From the NCBI GenBank assembly GCA_027405735.1, contig JAPEHQ010000009.1, positions 496,001 to 560,000 on the forward strand: a DNA stretch of 64,000 nucleotides, given 5' to 3'. Positions 35,650-47,784 of this stretch are shown here, piece by piece (position 1 is the stretch's first letter; each line of letters starts with the position of its first letter). A model generated the notes under the pieces. The model was not told the DNA's origin. It saw only the letters and a list, made by a program, of their open reading frames with translations, and did no database searches. The position numbers and the translations under genes were made by a program. This DNA comes from Mucor racemosus. Its lineage: Eukaryota > Mucoromycota > Mucoromycetes > Mucorales > Mucoraceae.

Positions 35650-38310
35650 TTGGATGCTATCATTACATAAGCATTGTGCCGTTTTCAAAATTACATTGCA
35701 TTTTTTACTAGAATAACGGGTTTTTAAACTGCATTTGCTTTTATTCATATAGATTATAGACAATAATAAAATTTAATACATTGTTGATGTAGAGCAATAC
35801 ATGCAAGAGCCAATATGTTTATGATTATTATCATCATTTATAAATATGTTTATAGCTATAATGTTTACAGCAACAATGGTTTTTGCTTGAGCATAAACTT
35901 GAATAACACTTACTGCTTAAATTTATATGCAAGCCAAATCTAAGATTATATATGTTACCTTATCACACCTAAAATTTAAACAAATTAACCTTCTTTAAAC
36001 TTACTATTTCAGTTTACAATTGTCAGCTGTAAAAATACTTGTTATCAAGTATACAGTAGCTATGATCAAAACTATGGTTATTAAACAATACATTAGATTA
36101 TTCTTTTTTTTTGTTTCTATATCATTTGAAATTCTATCACTTTTCTGGGACATTTCGTGGGTTGTAGCCAGTTCTAGCTTTTTATTGAGGAGATATAAAT
36201 ATCATGGCCATTAATTTGATCTGTTGATCAAGAAATACGTACAACAATACAATAGTAAATAATAATATTTGATCTTAGAATGCGGTTAAATGAAAATACC
36301 AACCCCTTATGCCTTATGTTAGCATGTGTATTCAGATAAAAGAAAAGAATACCAGTTTGATAATCTGATATACTTTATCAAACGATGAATAATATCCTTG
36401 GAATATGAAAACAAAAAGAGAGAAACAACACACGTAGAAAAGGGTTTTCAGGGCTTTATATTATTCAGCGTAATTAAAACCCTGCTAAATTGCTCATTTC
36501 AGCCAATGTAAAAGCAGTATTACAGCACATAAACCATAAACTAAACAAATAAGCATTATCTGTTATCATAGAAACATACATTTTTGTTACCAGAAAAACC
36601 GTCTACCATATCATACATTCATTAAAAATTGCAAAAGCAAGCCCGTAGAACGACGCCGTAATTGAGCATAGCAAGATTGAATTGTTAAGTCTCTTATACT
36701 ATGGTACAGTATATCTAAGTTTCAAATAAAAAGGTATTTTTCTTAACTTTTTTTATATTTAACCACGTGCGGTCTGAAATTTCAGTTTTTGTAGCGGACA
36801 TTTTTGAGGCTCATTTTATGCTTACCAACACTCATGGTTTTTATCAAAAAACAGAAAAATCAAATTTTGATACCAAAATCAACGTTTAAATATACTACAT
36901 TGTGAGAGAAAATTGTAGCCATGACTAATACATATTTTTTAAAAGCTTAATATTAAAAGTTAAGTAATGAGAGTTAGCATTTTTGGCCCAAAAACGGTTT
37001 TTTGATTAAAGGATTTTCATGTAATATTTTGTAATAAAAATGTTTGTTATTTTTTATTGAGCTAATAGAGCGCTAAATTCTGTATATGTGTATATTTTTT
37101 GTTTTTATAATTGGTAGTATAATTAACTCTAAATTTGCAAAATCAGAAAAAAAATTTAAAAAATGTCAAAATTGATGATCTGGACAAAAATAATTTTCTA
37201 AATTAATATCCCGCTTATAAGCCTTGTAAGTCTTAAAAATAAGAGATTTTATAATACTTGAGAAATTTTTCAAAAATTTATGATGCTGTACCCACTTGAT
37301 TCAAGCTTATTACTATAAATCTTTATTGAATTGCACAAGATTTAGAATAAATATTGTAGCAAGAAAAAAATGTATAATTATTTAATAAAGAAACTGGTTA
37401 AATTAAATCACACACAAAAACTGAAGAGAATCTTTATTTAATATCAATAATTTGTCCTTTTTATAAACAAATTCTATATTACAATTTCATCCGTTAGATC
37501 AGTATTTATTTACATCAATAACATAACATACATGAGGGGCACATATTTCATACAACCAAATATGGTATCTCATATATCCCGTACAATCCGGATCATCCTT
37601 CAACGGAGAACAATTAGGAGTACCATCCCACAGTAGTTAGCTTACTTTCACAATAAGGATCACAATATAAAAGGTTCATCATCTTACAAATTACTATAAT
37701 AACCTATGGACGCAACAATCTCGTCAATAAGACAATTCTGTTGAATCAGAGTAACTCACATCTGCTCTAAATCATTCAAATTATGTTCGTTATTACTGTA
37801 ATTATATTATGATTGATATAATTTAGTAAATTGACTAAAAAACCTTGATCTCATTGCTCTACCCATCTGGACTGCCTGATTTGCATAAAATTTTTCATTC
37901 TGCCCATCTGTGCAGATCATTATGCCCATGGAAAGCATAGTTCGACTGTAGTGGTTGCTCTTAATGCACAGTAGATATACAAAGAACATACCTTAATTTC
38001 GATAGCCAACAGCTGTTTTTGAAGGATTTTTGGACACATTTTTGAAAAAAAAGCTTTTTCGTCTGCTTGAAAGAAACTTAGTAACTGGAAAAATGCTTGA
38101 AATCAATGAATATTAATCCAAATGAACTACAAGTTTCAAAATATACACTACAGATGTAACAGTATCCAGAGATATAATTTTAGCATCTCATTGATTTGCT
38201 GGTTAAATCGTAAGAATCAAGTTTCCGCTTTTTTTAGTAGATTTTGCGGGTCAGTGGACCATTTGAAATTAGAAATAGAGCTAAATCATCTAAATCCAGT
38301 TCGAAAGCCC
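35650..38310 (+). repeat. Dispersed mosaic repeat family, copy C
   Basis: 35650-37310 matches 12120-14058 without the LTR found there and so provides its empty site. 37310-37330 stops short of the WD40 scrap present in copies A and B. 37330-37700 is unique sequence. 37705-37860 matches 16200-16770 minus the LTR3 insertion, and 38020-38310 matches the common 3' segment at 9770-10090. No ORFs shared. Confidence 0.75.
37490..37676 (-). pseudogene. Possible decayed Cys-rich gene fragment
   Basis: Minus strand gives MNLLYCDPYCESKLTT and then, in the next frame, LWDGTPNCSPLKDDPDC, TGYMRYHIWLYEICAPHV and CYVIDVNKY before a stop. Joining them needs a one-base frameshift near 37630. The paired cysteines and non-AT-driven composition suggest a former small Cys-rich protein. 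Family not recognised; sits in the unique part of repeat copy C. Confidence 0.33.
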
Positions 38311-38607
38311 TCAAATAAATAGGGTTTATTTACCTCAACAAGAACGAAACCTGTTTGGTTTCAAACCAACCAGTCAATTTGTGATACTTATCTGAATTTT
38401 TTCTAGGATTATGTATGCACCGTTATAGACAAATAGCGATTTATTAAAGCTTTTGCATACCATATGCATGAATTCAATTGATTTGTGAATTTACTTGGAT
38501 AAAAACTATTCGAGTACTCACCACTAAATATGCATATGAATATAAAATATAATAGTTAAGTTTTCTATAGATTTCATTTTATTGTGATTCAAATCTTCAA
38601 TTATATT

Positions 38608-40472
38608 TTACAATTTTGAGCATTTTTTCATGGCTTGACGAACGCCAAGGTCGAGCATGATTTCTAAAATATTAAGGAGGTTAATATCTTTTGATCAACA
38701 ATCTCATATTTCAAATAACTTTTATTTACCTTCAGAACCACCGGGAATGGCATAAGCACGTACTTCTCTGTATAATCTCTCAATCTTTTCACCTTGACCA
38801 CCTCTAGTGTAAGCCAAACCGCCAAAAATTTGAGCAGCTTCACGAGCACAATACTCGAAAGTTTGGGTAGATTGTGCTTTTAATAAAGCAATTGGACCAG
38901 CCAATATAGAAGCTTGAGTATCTTGAGGAAGAGTTTGATATTGATATAAAATAGACTCTAACCAAGCATGAGTAGCTTCGCATTGACGAATCATGTGTCC
39001 AAATTTGTTTCTCAAGACAGCATGATCTACAAGGCGCTGTCCAAAAGTCTTACGTTTCAATGCATACTATGGATGTTTACAAAAAGTAAGTACCCCTTAT
39101 CTGTTTAAATGTACGTTTTTGTTATAATATACCTTCAATGATTCTTCAATACAAACACGAGAGAGACGATTAGCTTGCATAATGATGCCCAATCTTTCAT
39201 GGTTGAAATTATGCATAACATACTTGAAACCTTGGTTCAATTTGCCGATCAAATGAGATTTTGGCACACGAACATCGTCAAAAGTAATGTAAGAGGTACC
39301 CGAACCCCACATACCTTGGCAATCCATCTGTCTTGCATTAACACCAGGGAAAGTACGCTCAATCAATAAGAGTGAAATACCACCCATACCTTGTCCATCA
39401 CCAGTTCTGACAGCCACAGTATAATAATCAGCATAGGCGCCTTGAGTGATCCATTTCTTTTCGCCGTTTACAAGGAAATGATCACCCATGTCTTTAGCAG
39501 TAGTAGCAAGATTAGCAACATCTGAACCAGCAGAAGGTTCAGTAATACATAAAGAAATGACCTTGTCACCAGCAAGACATTCGGGAACGATTCTGTTCTT
39601 TAATTCTTCGTTAGCAAAGTTCATAACGGGAGGAAGACCCTACAAGATTTGAATTTAGTTCTATAATGTATATAAATGTAAAATTAGAACTTACAATAGA
39701 AAGGCCACCTTCTAAAGCCCAAATAAGACCACCAGAACCACATCTGGCTAATTCATCAATGCAAATAAATTCGTGGAAAATGTCGAATTCAGTAGATGTT
39801 ACACCACCGGGTAAGCCATAAGGTAACAAATGGGCCATCTTGGGGTCTGTACCAGCTCCAGATACAGCTGCAAGGAAACCAACTTGAGCAGCTCTCTTTA
39901 AAACAGATTTGGGAATTTCCTTATTTTCACTCCATTCATGACAGAAAGGGGTAATTTCCTTGTCAACCCATTCACGGACAGCATTACGAACTCTGATGTG
40001 AGATTCGTTGTAATAAGGACTAAAATGTATTATCAAGTTAGCAATGGCTCGAGTAAGCATTGCGTTAACTGTACCTGTTATATTCTTGATACCATGAAGG
40101 ATCACCATAAGGAAGACCCTCACCAAATTTACCTACTTGATTATCTGTCAACCCCTTAGAAATATTAGTTTGGACAGCAGGAGTAGGGGTAGGAGTTGGA
40201 GCAACAGCCTTTTTAGGGTTTTCCTCAGTTGCTTCAGCAGTTCCTATAACACCGATTTGCATAGGAAGACCAATACGTTGCATGATGGAATCATTATGAA
40301 ATGTTTTAAATTGCTTTGAGGCATCTTTTCCTGCCATTTTAGCTAAAACTTTCTTTCCGCCAGGATGCTCGGTTAAAAAGTTGGTAACGTCAAACACTTT
40401 TCCTTCAATAATAATCCAACAATCATTGGGTTTATTATGAGCTTGTACTTGTTCAATGGTATATGATTTCAT
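38608..40472 (-). CDS. Cytochrome b5-acyl-CoA dehydrogenase fusion with peroxisomal PTS1
   Basis: Five exons (40472-40075, 40019-39695, 39639-39133, 39066-38730, 38663-38608) give 540 residues. Residues 1-78 are a cytochrome b5 haem domain with HPGGK (His36) and the second ligand in FKTFHND (His59). A Pro/Thr linker (PTPTPTPAVQT) leads to a full acyl-CoA dehydrogenase: CITEPSAGSD, EKKWITQGAYADYY, GMWGSGTSYITFDDV and QIFGGLAYTRGGQGEKIERL. The medium-chain catalytic Glu position reads PGGS; the Glu in NHERLGI, as in isovaleryl-CoA dehydrogenase, could replace it. The last exon ends SKL, a peroxisomal import signal. Such b5 fusions are known in fungi; here they suggest peroxisomal FAD-linked acyl-CoA oxidation or desaturation with b5 as electron acceptor. 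Substrate is unknown. Confidence 0.9.
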
Positions 40473-40903
40473 ATTTTATTAGTAATGTAAGTGAAAAATA
40501 TATAGAGAGAAAAAAAAGACTACATTCGAAATTTAGATTCTAATCTATTTTATATTACATATGTTTTTACCCCACAAATTATAATTTTGATGAGTAAGTT
40601 TTAATTGGTAATAAAGATGCTTACTTACCCAGAATTGCGCGCATTTTGAATTGCGTACATTTTCCTATCAGAATATTCGTTATCATGGCGCTCTAGTGGC
40701 TCCGATGATATCAAATCTTGAAGCTTTTTTAATATTGCAAAATTCATTGCAAACTATTACATATATTTAAGACCATGTATTGTTTTTTACGCATATTTTA
40801 TTTTGGATTTATCAAATTTAAAATGCACGATATATACAATAAACAATAATAAAGACGAAAAAAAAAAAAAACTGTCAAATTAGCAAATTATACAATAATG
40901 TTT
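40473..40903. other. Intergenic: promoter side of the acyl-CoA dehydrogenase, YVH1 3' side
   Basis: AT-rich, about 430 bp, with an A homopolymer at 40858-40871. Nothing coding is seen. Confidence 0.5.
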
Positions 40904-42128
40904 TTATTTTTTCATGACATTTCTAACTTCATCAACCTTATTACGATGCAACATAAAAGTAGGAGTAATCCAACGACCACAAGAGCATTGATCACCAGAC
41001 CAATTATAAGCTCCTAACTTACATTGGCACTTTGGACAATCGATTCTACCTTGCAAATCATCAATTAATCCTTCCAACCACTGCATAGGCTCAATGAAAT
41101 ATGATGAACATGTGTTGTTTTTAAGAGCTAAAGATGCTAGCAGAGGATTTAATGATGCGTTAACAGTGTTTAATGACGCACTAGCTTCAGAGTCTCCAAT
41201 AAATGCTGCATTTGTGGTCATATTGATATCGGAATTACGTTTGTGGTATGAAAATGAGACTTGACCTTGACCCGCTTCATGATCTACAACGTGCTCTGAT
41301 CCAACCAACATACGTCTACATTTTCTACATCTCAATGCTTTGAACTTTTTCATATCACTTGCTGCTGTTAAAGGTGTGTACTCTGGATCAGCTGCTAATG
41401 CAACATGTTCAATGTAACCATAATCTATTAAAATTGTGTTAATAAACATTGCACGCATTTTTCATATATTTCTACCTACTTTTTTGTTCTTCGGCCATAC
41501 CGGCAACCAAGAAACGTCTATATTCTACATGTTTAGCATCAACATCAAATCCCAAATCAAAGTAAAGTGAAAGTTGTTCCATGAATCCATCATTAGGAGC
41601 AACGCTAGGACGTTTGCGCTTTATAATTTCAAGAGCTTCATCACGATTGATCTTTTTAGACTTCATCAAACATGCAGCCAATACAGCAGCACTTCTTGAG
41701 ACACCTGCTTGACAGTGAATGAGAATCCTGCCTCCTGCTTTGTATGTTTCTTGAATAAACTCGTTGGTTTCATCAAAATACTGAATTAAATTCTGCTCAT
41801 CAACATCCATGACATTTATGTTCTAAAGTAAAAAGTTAAGATATATCCCTGGCTATATCGAGCTGACTTATTTCAGTACCTTATATTCAAGTTTGACATC
41901 TAAATCATTATTAAAATCACCAAGAGAAAGAACATGTGTGATCTTCTTCTCGGTAATAATCTCCTTTTTAAAAGCCTCACAAGTACCAAGATAGATACGA
42001 GAGACGATCTCTTGATAACATGGTTCATCAACGTCTCTTACAGAAGTAATTGGCATAACGTATTTTTGTGATGTATTGAAAGAGAGTATTGCAATTGAAG
42101 CATTTTTATTTTTTACCTTCATTTTCAA
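40904..42128 (-). CDS. YVH1: Dual-specificity phosphatase YVH1 (DUSP12) with C-terminal zinc domain
   Basis: Exons 42128-41880, 41822-41480 and 41424-40904 encode 370 residues. The phosphatase domain has the HCxxGxxR loop as HCQAGVSRS (Cys120, Arg126) and the preceding general-acid region. The C-terminal half is a Cys-rich zinc domain: LRCRKCRRMLV, later DCPKCQCKLGAYNWSGDQC and CGRWITPTFMLHR. In yeast and human this zinc domain releases Mrt4 from pre-60S ribosomes, so the main role is ribosome assembly. An alternative start at 42053 (MPITSVRDVDEP) would give 345 residues and aligns better with typical DUSP12 N-termini; the extra 25 residues are uncertain. Confidence 0.93.
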
Positions 42129-43186
42129 GCCACATTTGCAAGGTCACGATAAACAGGCAGGACAATGTTAAATCAAGATCAAATTAATGCAGTTAGAAAG
42201 TTAGTCGTTTGAGCTCTTTCATGGCATAAAATATAAGTGGGCCTTGATATTGTCGAAAGATGCATTGCCTGCAACTTTCTCTTTGTTGGTTTATTACAAA
42301 AGTCTTGGATAACTTTATATTTTAGCTGGGAAAAACATTCAAATGATTTTCCTTACTACTGAAAATGTTATAAATGCAGCTAAAACCAATAAGCATGTTT
42401 TTAAAATGATTATTCATGTGCTAATAGTTTTTTTATTGCGAAATTTATATGGGTAGGCATAGAATTAACTATTTTTGAGTCATTTTGAATCGAAAACAAA
42501 AAAAGCAACATTTGAAAATCAAAATGAGAACCTTGATCAGAAATCTCTCCAAAATTGAAAATGCTTGATAACTTGAAAATTACCAAGTAACCTAGATTAG
42601 AATGTTAGATATTTTATTGAAGGATTTTAATTTTTTATCTAATTATATAACTTATAAATAACTTTTTTATAAAATTCATCGCAATTCCAGTTTTTTAATT
42701 TAACGATTTTTGAACAGAAAGTCCTAATTTTTGAGCATATTTTGTATATATAACTATTTAAAATAATAGATGCTACTTATATTTACAAATCAAATGCTTA
42801 TTCAGTACTGTAGCTTTATTTTTCATCGAGTAATTTGTTTTTTTTTTTTCAATTTTTCAAAAAAGTTCAAGTAAAACCCTCATGAAAAATTGGGCTTGAA
42901 ACTGACCGTACATAATTTTTTTTCTCATTAAAATCATAAACACTGCAGTCAAGGGGATAAAGAGCGAATGTTCAGTAATACAACCAAGTAATTTATAGTA
43001 TATTAAAAGTAAATCATCATTAAATTCAAGCGTTCTTAAGAATTTAGAAGCATTGCAATTGGTCGGTTTAAGCGAATGAAACGCTTCCATTTTGGTTTAA
43101 AACCATTCAATCATCATCGAAAAATGTACCTTTTTTTTGTTTCTCAAAGGAAAAAAAGGTTTTCTGAGGCAAATAGCCAAAAAAGC
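42129..43186. other. Intergenic between YVH1 and the long-TIR element
   Basis: AT-rich sequence with no sustained ORF. It contains the YVH1 promoter next to 42129 and a T homopolymer near 42838-42850. Confidence 0.45.
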
Positions 43187-44564
43187 GGGATCAGGATAAA
43201 AATATTGTACTTTTTTCAATTGCCGATATTATCGGACATAGCCGAAACACCGGACTGTTTCCGGAAGATTACATAATAGATATGGTACTTTTTTATAATT
43301 TATAATACTCTTCATATTAAGTGTCATAATAATATGAGATTTAAGGTAAAAATACTTTTATAAACTATTTATTATACATATAAGAATATAATAAATAGCT
43401 TTGGCTGCTTATATTTAACATTAGTAGCATGAAATTTCTTTAAAAAAGGTACCATCATAATATTGAGTCAGGAAGCATTCAGTTACCTAAAAAATATGGT
43501 ACTCAAATAGGTGGCAGGCAACAAATGCTATAAGCCGCTTTATTCATCTTAATTATGGCATCAATATAAATACGCTCTCATAATGAGAACAGTGTTTATG
43601 ATCCCAGTGAAACTAAATCTACAGTTATTTGGTTCAAAAACCAGTTTCTCGACGGATTTGTTATAGAATCGTCCAGCGCATATTTTGAGCCTTCATTGCA
43701 TGAACATTCTCGTTTTGATTTGAAAGTTGATTAGCAATTAGAAACCCTTAAGGGAAAGAACTAAAGGACAGCTATTGAACTGTATACAGACGATGCCTTG
43801 GTTCGGGTATGTGCAAAAACATTTTGGGTAATGGCAAACAATATACGGCATTTGGCATTGACGTTAAACCAAAGTCAACTGAAAAAATTAATCAGAGGTC
43901 AAATATACCATATATGCAATAAATCTTTGGTTACCATAATGATTACCTACAAATGATACTCGCCGATGGATCCATTGATCCAAGTTTGATCCACGTTGAT
44001 ACTTCTTTCTGGACAGATAACTTTAACCATCATCATAATTGAAGGTATAAAAATTTCAAATAAAGTCATAAAACAATAATTAATATAGCAGTTTCCAGTA
44101 GTTCATATTTTAGTACACATTTTTCTTTTTTTTTTCTTAATTATGGATAACGCTGCCTCAATAAGTGCATCTATTTTTTCTTATTTTTCACATAGCTTTG
44201 TCACATATACAATGGGTTTTTAACAGGCATATAATAGCAATGCGGAATACCATATTTTTTTAGGTACCTGAATGTTTCCTGACTCAATATTATGATGGTA
44301 CCTTTTTTAAAGAAATTTCATGCTACTAATATTAAATATAAGCAGCCAAAGCTATTTATTATATGCTTATATTTATAATAAATAGTTTATAAAAGCATTT
44401 TTACCTTAAATCTCATATTATTATGACACTTAATATGAAGAGTATTATAAATTATAAAAAAGTACCATATCTATTATGTAATCTTCCGGAAACAGTCCGG
44501 TGTTTCGGCTATGTCCGATAATATCGGCAATTGAAAAAAGTACAATATTTTTATTCTCACTCCC
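43187..44564. mobile_element. Transposon-like element with ~315 bp terminal inverted repeats
   Basis: 43187-43501 and 44248-44564 are near-identical inverted copies; both start GGGA and share features such as GATATTATCGGACATAGCC and TGTTTCCGGAAGATTACAT. The 750 bp between them holds a dead coding frame. No target duplication is convincing (flanks CAAAAAAGC and ATTAATTGG). Long inverted repeats recall Mutator-like elements, but no transposase motif was recognised, so the superfamily is unassigned. Confidence 0.78.
43570..43953 (+). pseudogene. Decayed ORF inside the long-TIR element
   Basis: One frame gives about 128 codons of protein-like sequence broken by two stop codons (43732-43734 and 43762-43764). 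Visible parts include VYDPSETKSTVIWFKNQ, FEPSLHEHSRFDLKV, RTAIELYTDDALVRVCAK and TFWVMANNIRHLALTLNQ. No catalytic triad or known domain was recognised. It could be a transposase relic or a captured host gene. Confidence 0.5.
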
Positions 44565-45638
44565 ATTAATTGGATAGTGTTGATTGTCAATAAAAATAAC
44601 CAATCAATAGGGTCAAAATTAAACCTTAATTTGGCTTATACAAGAAAGATGGAGTATTTACTCTAGCTCCTAAATCATGGCCAAATAAAAAGCTACCCTG
44701 TATCACATTTTATAGAATTCAACATATAACATCCTATTTTTTTGAAAATTTTCTGCTTAAATCTCATGGTCCATTTTCAAATTGAAAACGCTGATGGGTA
44801 TATTTAACCTTTTAACGAATATTGTGCTTGCTTGTCCTTTCTGCTGATTCAATCAAGAGAAAAGATGTAGAATAATTCAATATACACGAAAAAACTTCCA
44901 GTTACTTGTTGTTTATATCGCATCATTACCCTTTGTTACATGATATGATGCGTATACATATAATTAGATTTGTGCTTTATTGCAGACGTGCCTTTTTACA
45001 TAACGAAAGCATCTTTAATATATAATATCCAATATATATTGCATCTGCTGTATATCACCTTGCACAACAGGAATACTAATGGACTCGGGAAGCACAAAAC
45101 TTATACGATTCCTAAAAAGTAAGATCAATTTATACACCTTTATAACTAGAAGGATTTATATTTCAAAGCAGCTTTTTTTTTTTTTTGATGAAATAATGTA
45201 AAAAAAGTTTCTTTTGCTCACTTTAGATGTAGAAGGTATAGCATGCTGATAGAATGTAATCTGATCTATTGGAATTTAAGTAGGAATAACTTGGGCGTGA
45301 GAAGGTTACCATTTTGTACGGTTTTCGTGATGATTAATGATAGCTAAATCATCACAGATTTGGACGTTATCTAGCCATTGATTCAATTCAAATCCACGAT
45401 AATCAGATTTTTTTTTCAAGAAATCAAATAAAATACACGGAAATTTACTGATTTACTAAAATTCCATACTTTTTTTTTTGCATATATCATTAAAGAGTTT
45501 GGACCACCACCAAATTATAGTTTAACGCTGGATTTCAATATCGTTGTTTGTGCAAACTATTTTGGTACATTATAAACTCGTGTATATACTTTTTTCTTTT
45601 GTTTCCCTCGTCAATATATATTCACACAACTCTCAAAG
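44565..45638. other. Intergenic upstream of ALG1
   Basis: AT-rich, no coding signal. The last ~150 bp before the ALG1 ATG include pyrimidine-rich sequence and a TATATATT stretch that could be its promoter. Confidence 0.45.
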
Positions 45639-47355
45639 ATGGGGATGATAGCAGAAGGTGAATATTTTACGCTCACAGGTGCCTTAATGGCAGTTATGTG
45701 TATTTATGTTATATTTGGTCGATTATTGGGAATGTATATATTTGATAATACTGGAAGTACGGGACTTCGAAGACGTCTTATGGTACAAGTAGTTGTATTG
45801 GGAGATATTGGACGTTCACCACGTATGAGATATCATGCTACATCATTAGCTGATTCTGGCTGTACAGTTGATTTAATCGGTTATGCAGGTAAAAAAAAAA
45901 GGAATTGACAATTGTATTTTGCATGTAATAAACAATTTTTTTACCATAGAGACAAATCCTGGAGCTAGAATTAATGTAAACCGCCATATTCGTGTTCGAC
46001 CTATTCGTCAAGCTTGGTCTATTCCCGAAGGATTCCCAAAGATTTTCTATTTATTATGGGCTCCCTTTAAAGCCATGTTTCTATCAGTGCAATTACTTTG
46101 GATAATGGGCTGTATTTCACAGAAACCAGATTTTATTATTGTCCAGGTAAGAAAAATACTAAAACTTTTGTTTTGTTATATATTAATATACAATATTTAG
46201 AATCCACCCTCAATTCCTACCCTTTTTATTGCTAAATGCGTTGCTTATGTTCGTAAATCATGGTTTATTATTGATTGGCATAATTTTGGATATTCCATTC
46301 TCGGTATGAAATTAGGCATGAATCATAAAGTAGTACGTTTAGCTAAATGGTACGAACAACGCTATGGTAAGACCGCTTTTGCTCACATGTGTGTCACTGA
46401 AGCCATGCATAAAGAATTGCAAGATAATTGGCAAGTGGAAGGACAAATCATGACAGTGCGCGATAAACCTCAATCTGATTTCAAACGTCTTGGTATCGAG
46501 CAAGTCCATCGACAATTTACATTTTCACTTAAATTGGTAGAGGATTTAGTAAAGGAAACACCTGATGGAGAGGAATTTTTGGGCCACTACAATGATCCAA
46601 AATTAGGCACACTGTTGACAGATGCAACGGATAAAGGGCTCTTGATTTGGAGACAGGATCGTCCTAAATTGATTGTTTCTTCAACTAGTTGGACTGAAGA
46701 TGAGGACTTTTCAGTCTTGTTGAAGGCTGTGGAATTGTATGAAGCGTCAGCAAAACCCTCAGACCCTAGATTGTTATTTGTTATCACAGGAAATGGGCCT
46801 CAAAAGAAGTTTTATCAGGAAAAGATAAAAAAAATGACATTGAAAAAGACCAGAATTGTTACTGCTTGGTTAGAAACTGGTGATTACCCATTACTTTTGG
46901 GTAGTGCAGATTTGGGTATTTCATTGCACACTAGTTCTAGCGGCATGGATCTTCCAATGAAGGTTGTTGATATGTTTGGATGTGGCCTTCCTGTTTGCGC
47001 TATTAATTTCTCATGGTAATTTACTTTTTCAAAAAAAAAAAAAGGGTTAAATGTTAAATTGCTCAAAATACTTCGATATATTTTTAGTTTGAATGAATTA
47101 GTTCATGATGGTGAAAATGGCTTAGTATTTGAAAATAGTCAAGATTTGTCAGAACAGTTCATGGTAAAGAAAAAAAAACCTTCATACGTGTTACAAGACA
47201 CGTTTTAACAAAGCTTTATTTAGGAATTGTTTGTTAAAAATCCCAAAAAATTGGAATCTCTTTGTGAAAACGTGATCAAGGAATACAAAGATAACACATG
47301 GCAAAATCAATACAAAGAAATCTTGGTCAAGCTATTCAACCAAAATACGGAATAG
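45639..47355 (+). CDS. ALG1: ALG1 beta-1,4-mannosyltransferase
   Basis: Five exons (45639-45888, 45950-46146, 46201-47015, 47088-47163, 47224-47355) give 489 residues. An N-terminal membrane anchor (about 12-32) precedes the GT-B fold: [17 protein letters not shown] at the start of the N-lobe, then [19 protein letters not shown], and in the C-lobe [33 protein letters not shown] and [20 protein letters not shown] sequence created by the exon 3-4 splice. ALG1 adds the first mannose to GlcNAc2-PP-dolichol on the cytosolic ER face. At 489 residues it is slightly longer than yeast Alg1. A poly(A) run at the first donor (GTAAAAAAAAAA) is unusual but the frame holds. Confidence 0.95.
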
Positions 47356-47509
47356 AGTGCATTATTGCTTTTTATTAACATCGGTTAAAATACCCTTTTC
47401 TTTTATAAATTTAAATAAAAAATCTTTTTACCTAGGACGTCTTTATGGTTACATATTGTAATGGCTCAGCAATTTATTCGTTTAATTAACAAGTAGAGAT
47501 TACCCCGAT

Positions 47510-47711
47510 CAGCCCATTTGGGCCGACCATTTAAAAATAAATTTTTCTCCACAAAGACTATATATCAAATAATGATTAAGTCTGCCATGAGAAGACAGTG
47601 TTTCTCTATACGATCTTTTTTGTTTTTTTCAAAAAAAGTGATAAATGAGCCATTAATCGTCCATCTTGTGAAGGCTGTTTTTCAAAAATTGAGTACGCCC
47701 ATTTGGGCCGA
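47510..47711. repeat. Left subterminal 17-bp palindromic motifs of the piggyBac element
   Basis: Two copies of GCCCATTTGGGCCGA at 47512-47526 and 47697-47711. The core GCCCA-TT-TGGGC is an inverted repeat. With the two copies at the right end they are likely transposase-binding sites. Confidence 0.65.
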
Positions 47712-47784
47712 CTTTTTAGACAGTTGGTATTCTTGAAAGTTAGGACAATTTTATTTAAAAAAATTAATAGAAATATACTTGCAG

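Noticed and set aside
43076..43276. 66-codon frame at the left arm of the long-TIR element
   Set aside because: It spans the element boundary and reads into the inverted repeat; no counterpart in the right arm's flank.
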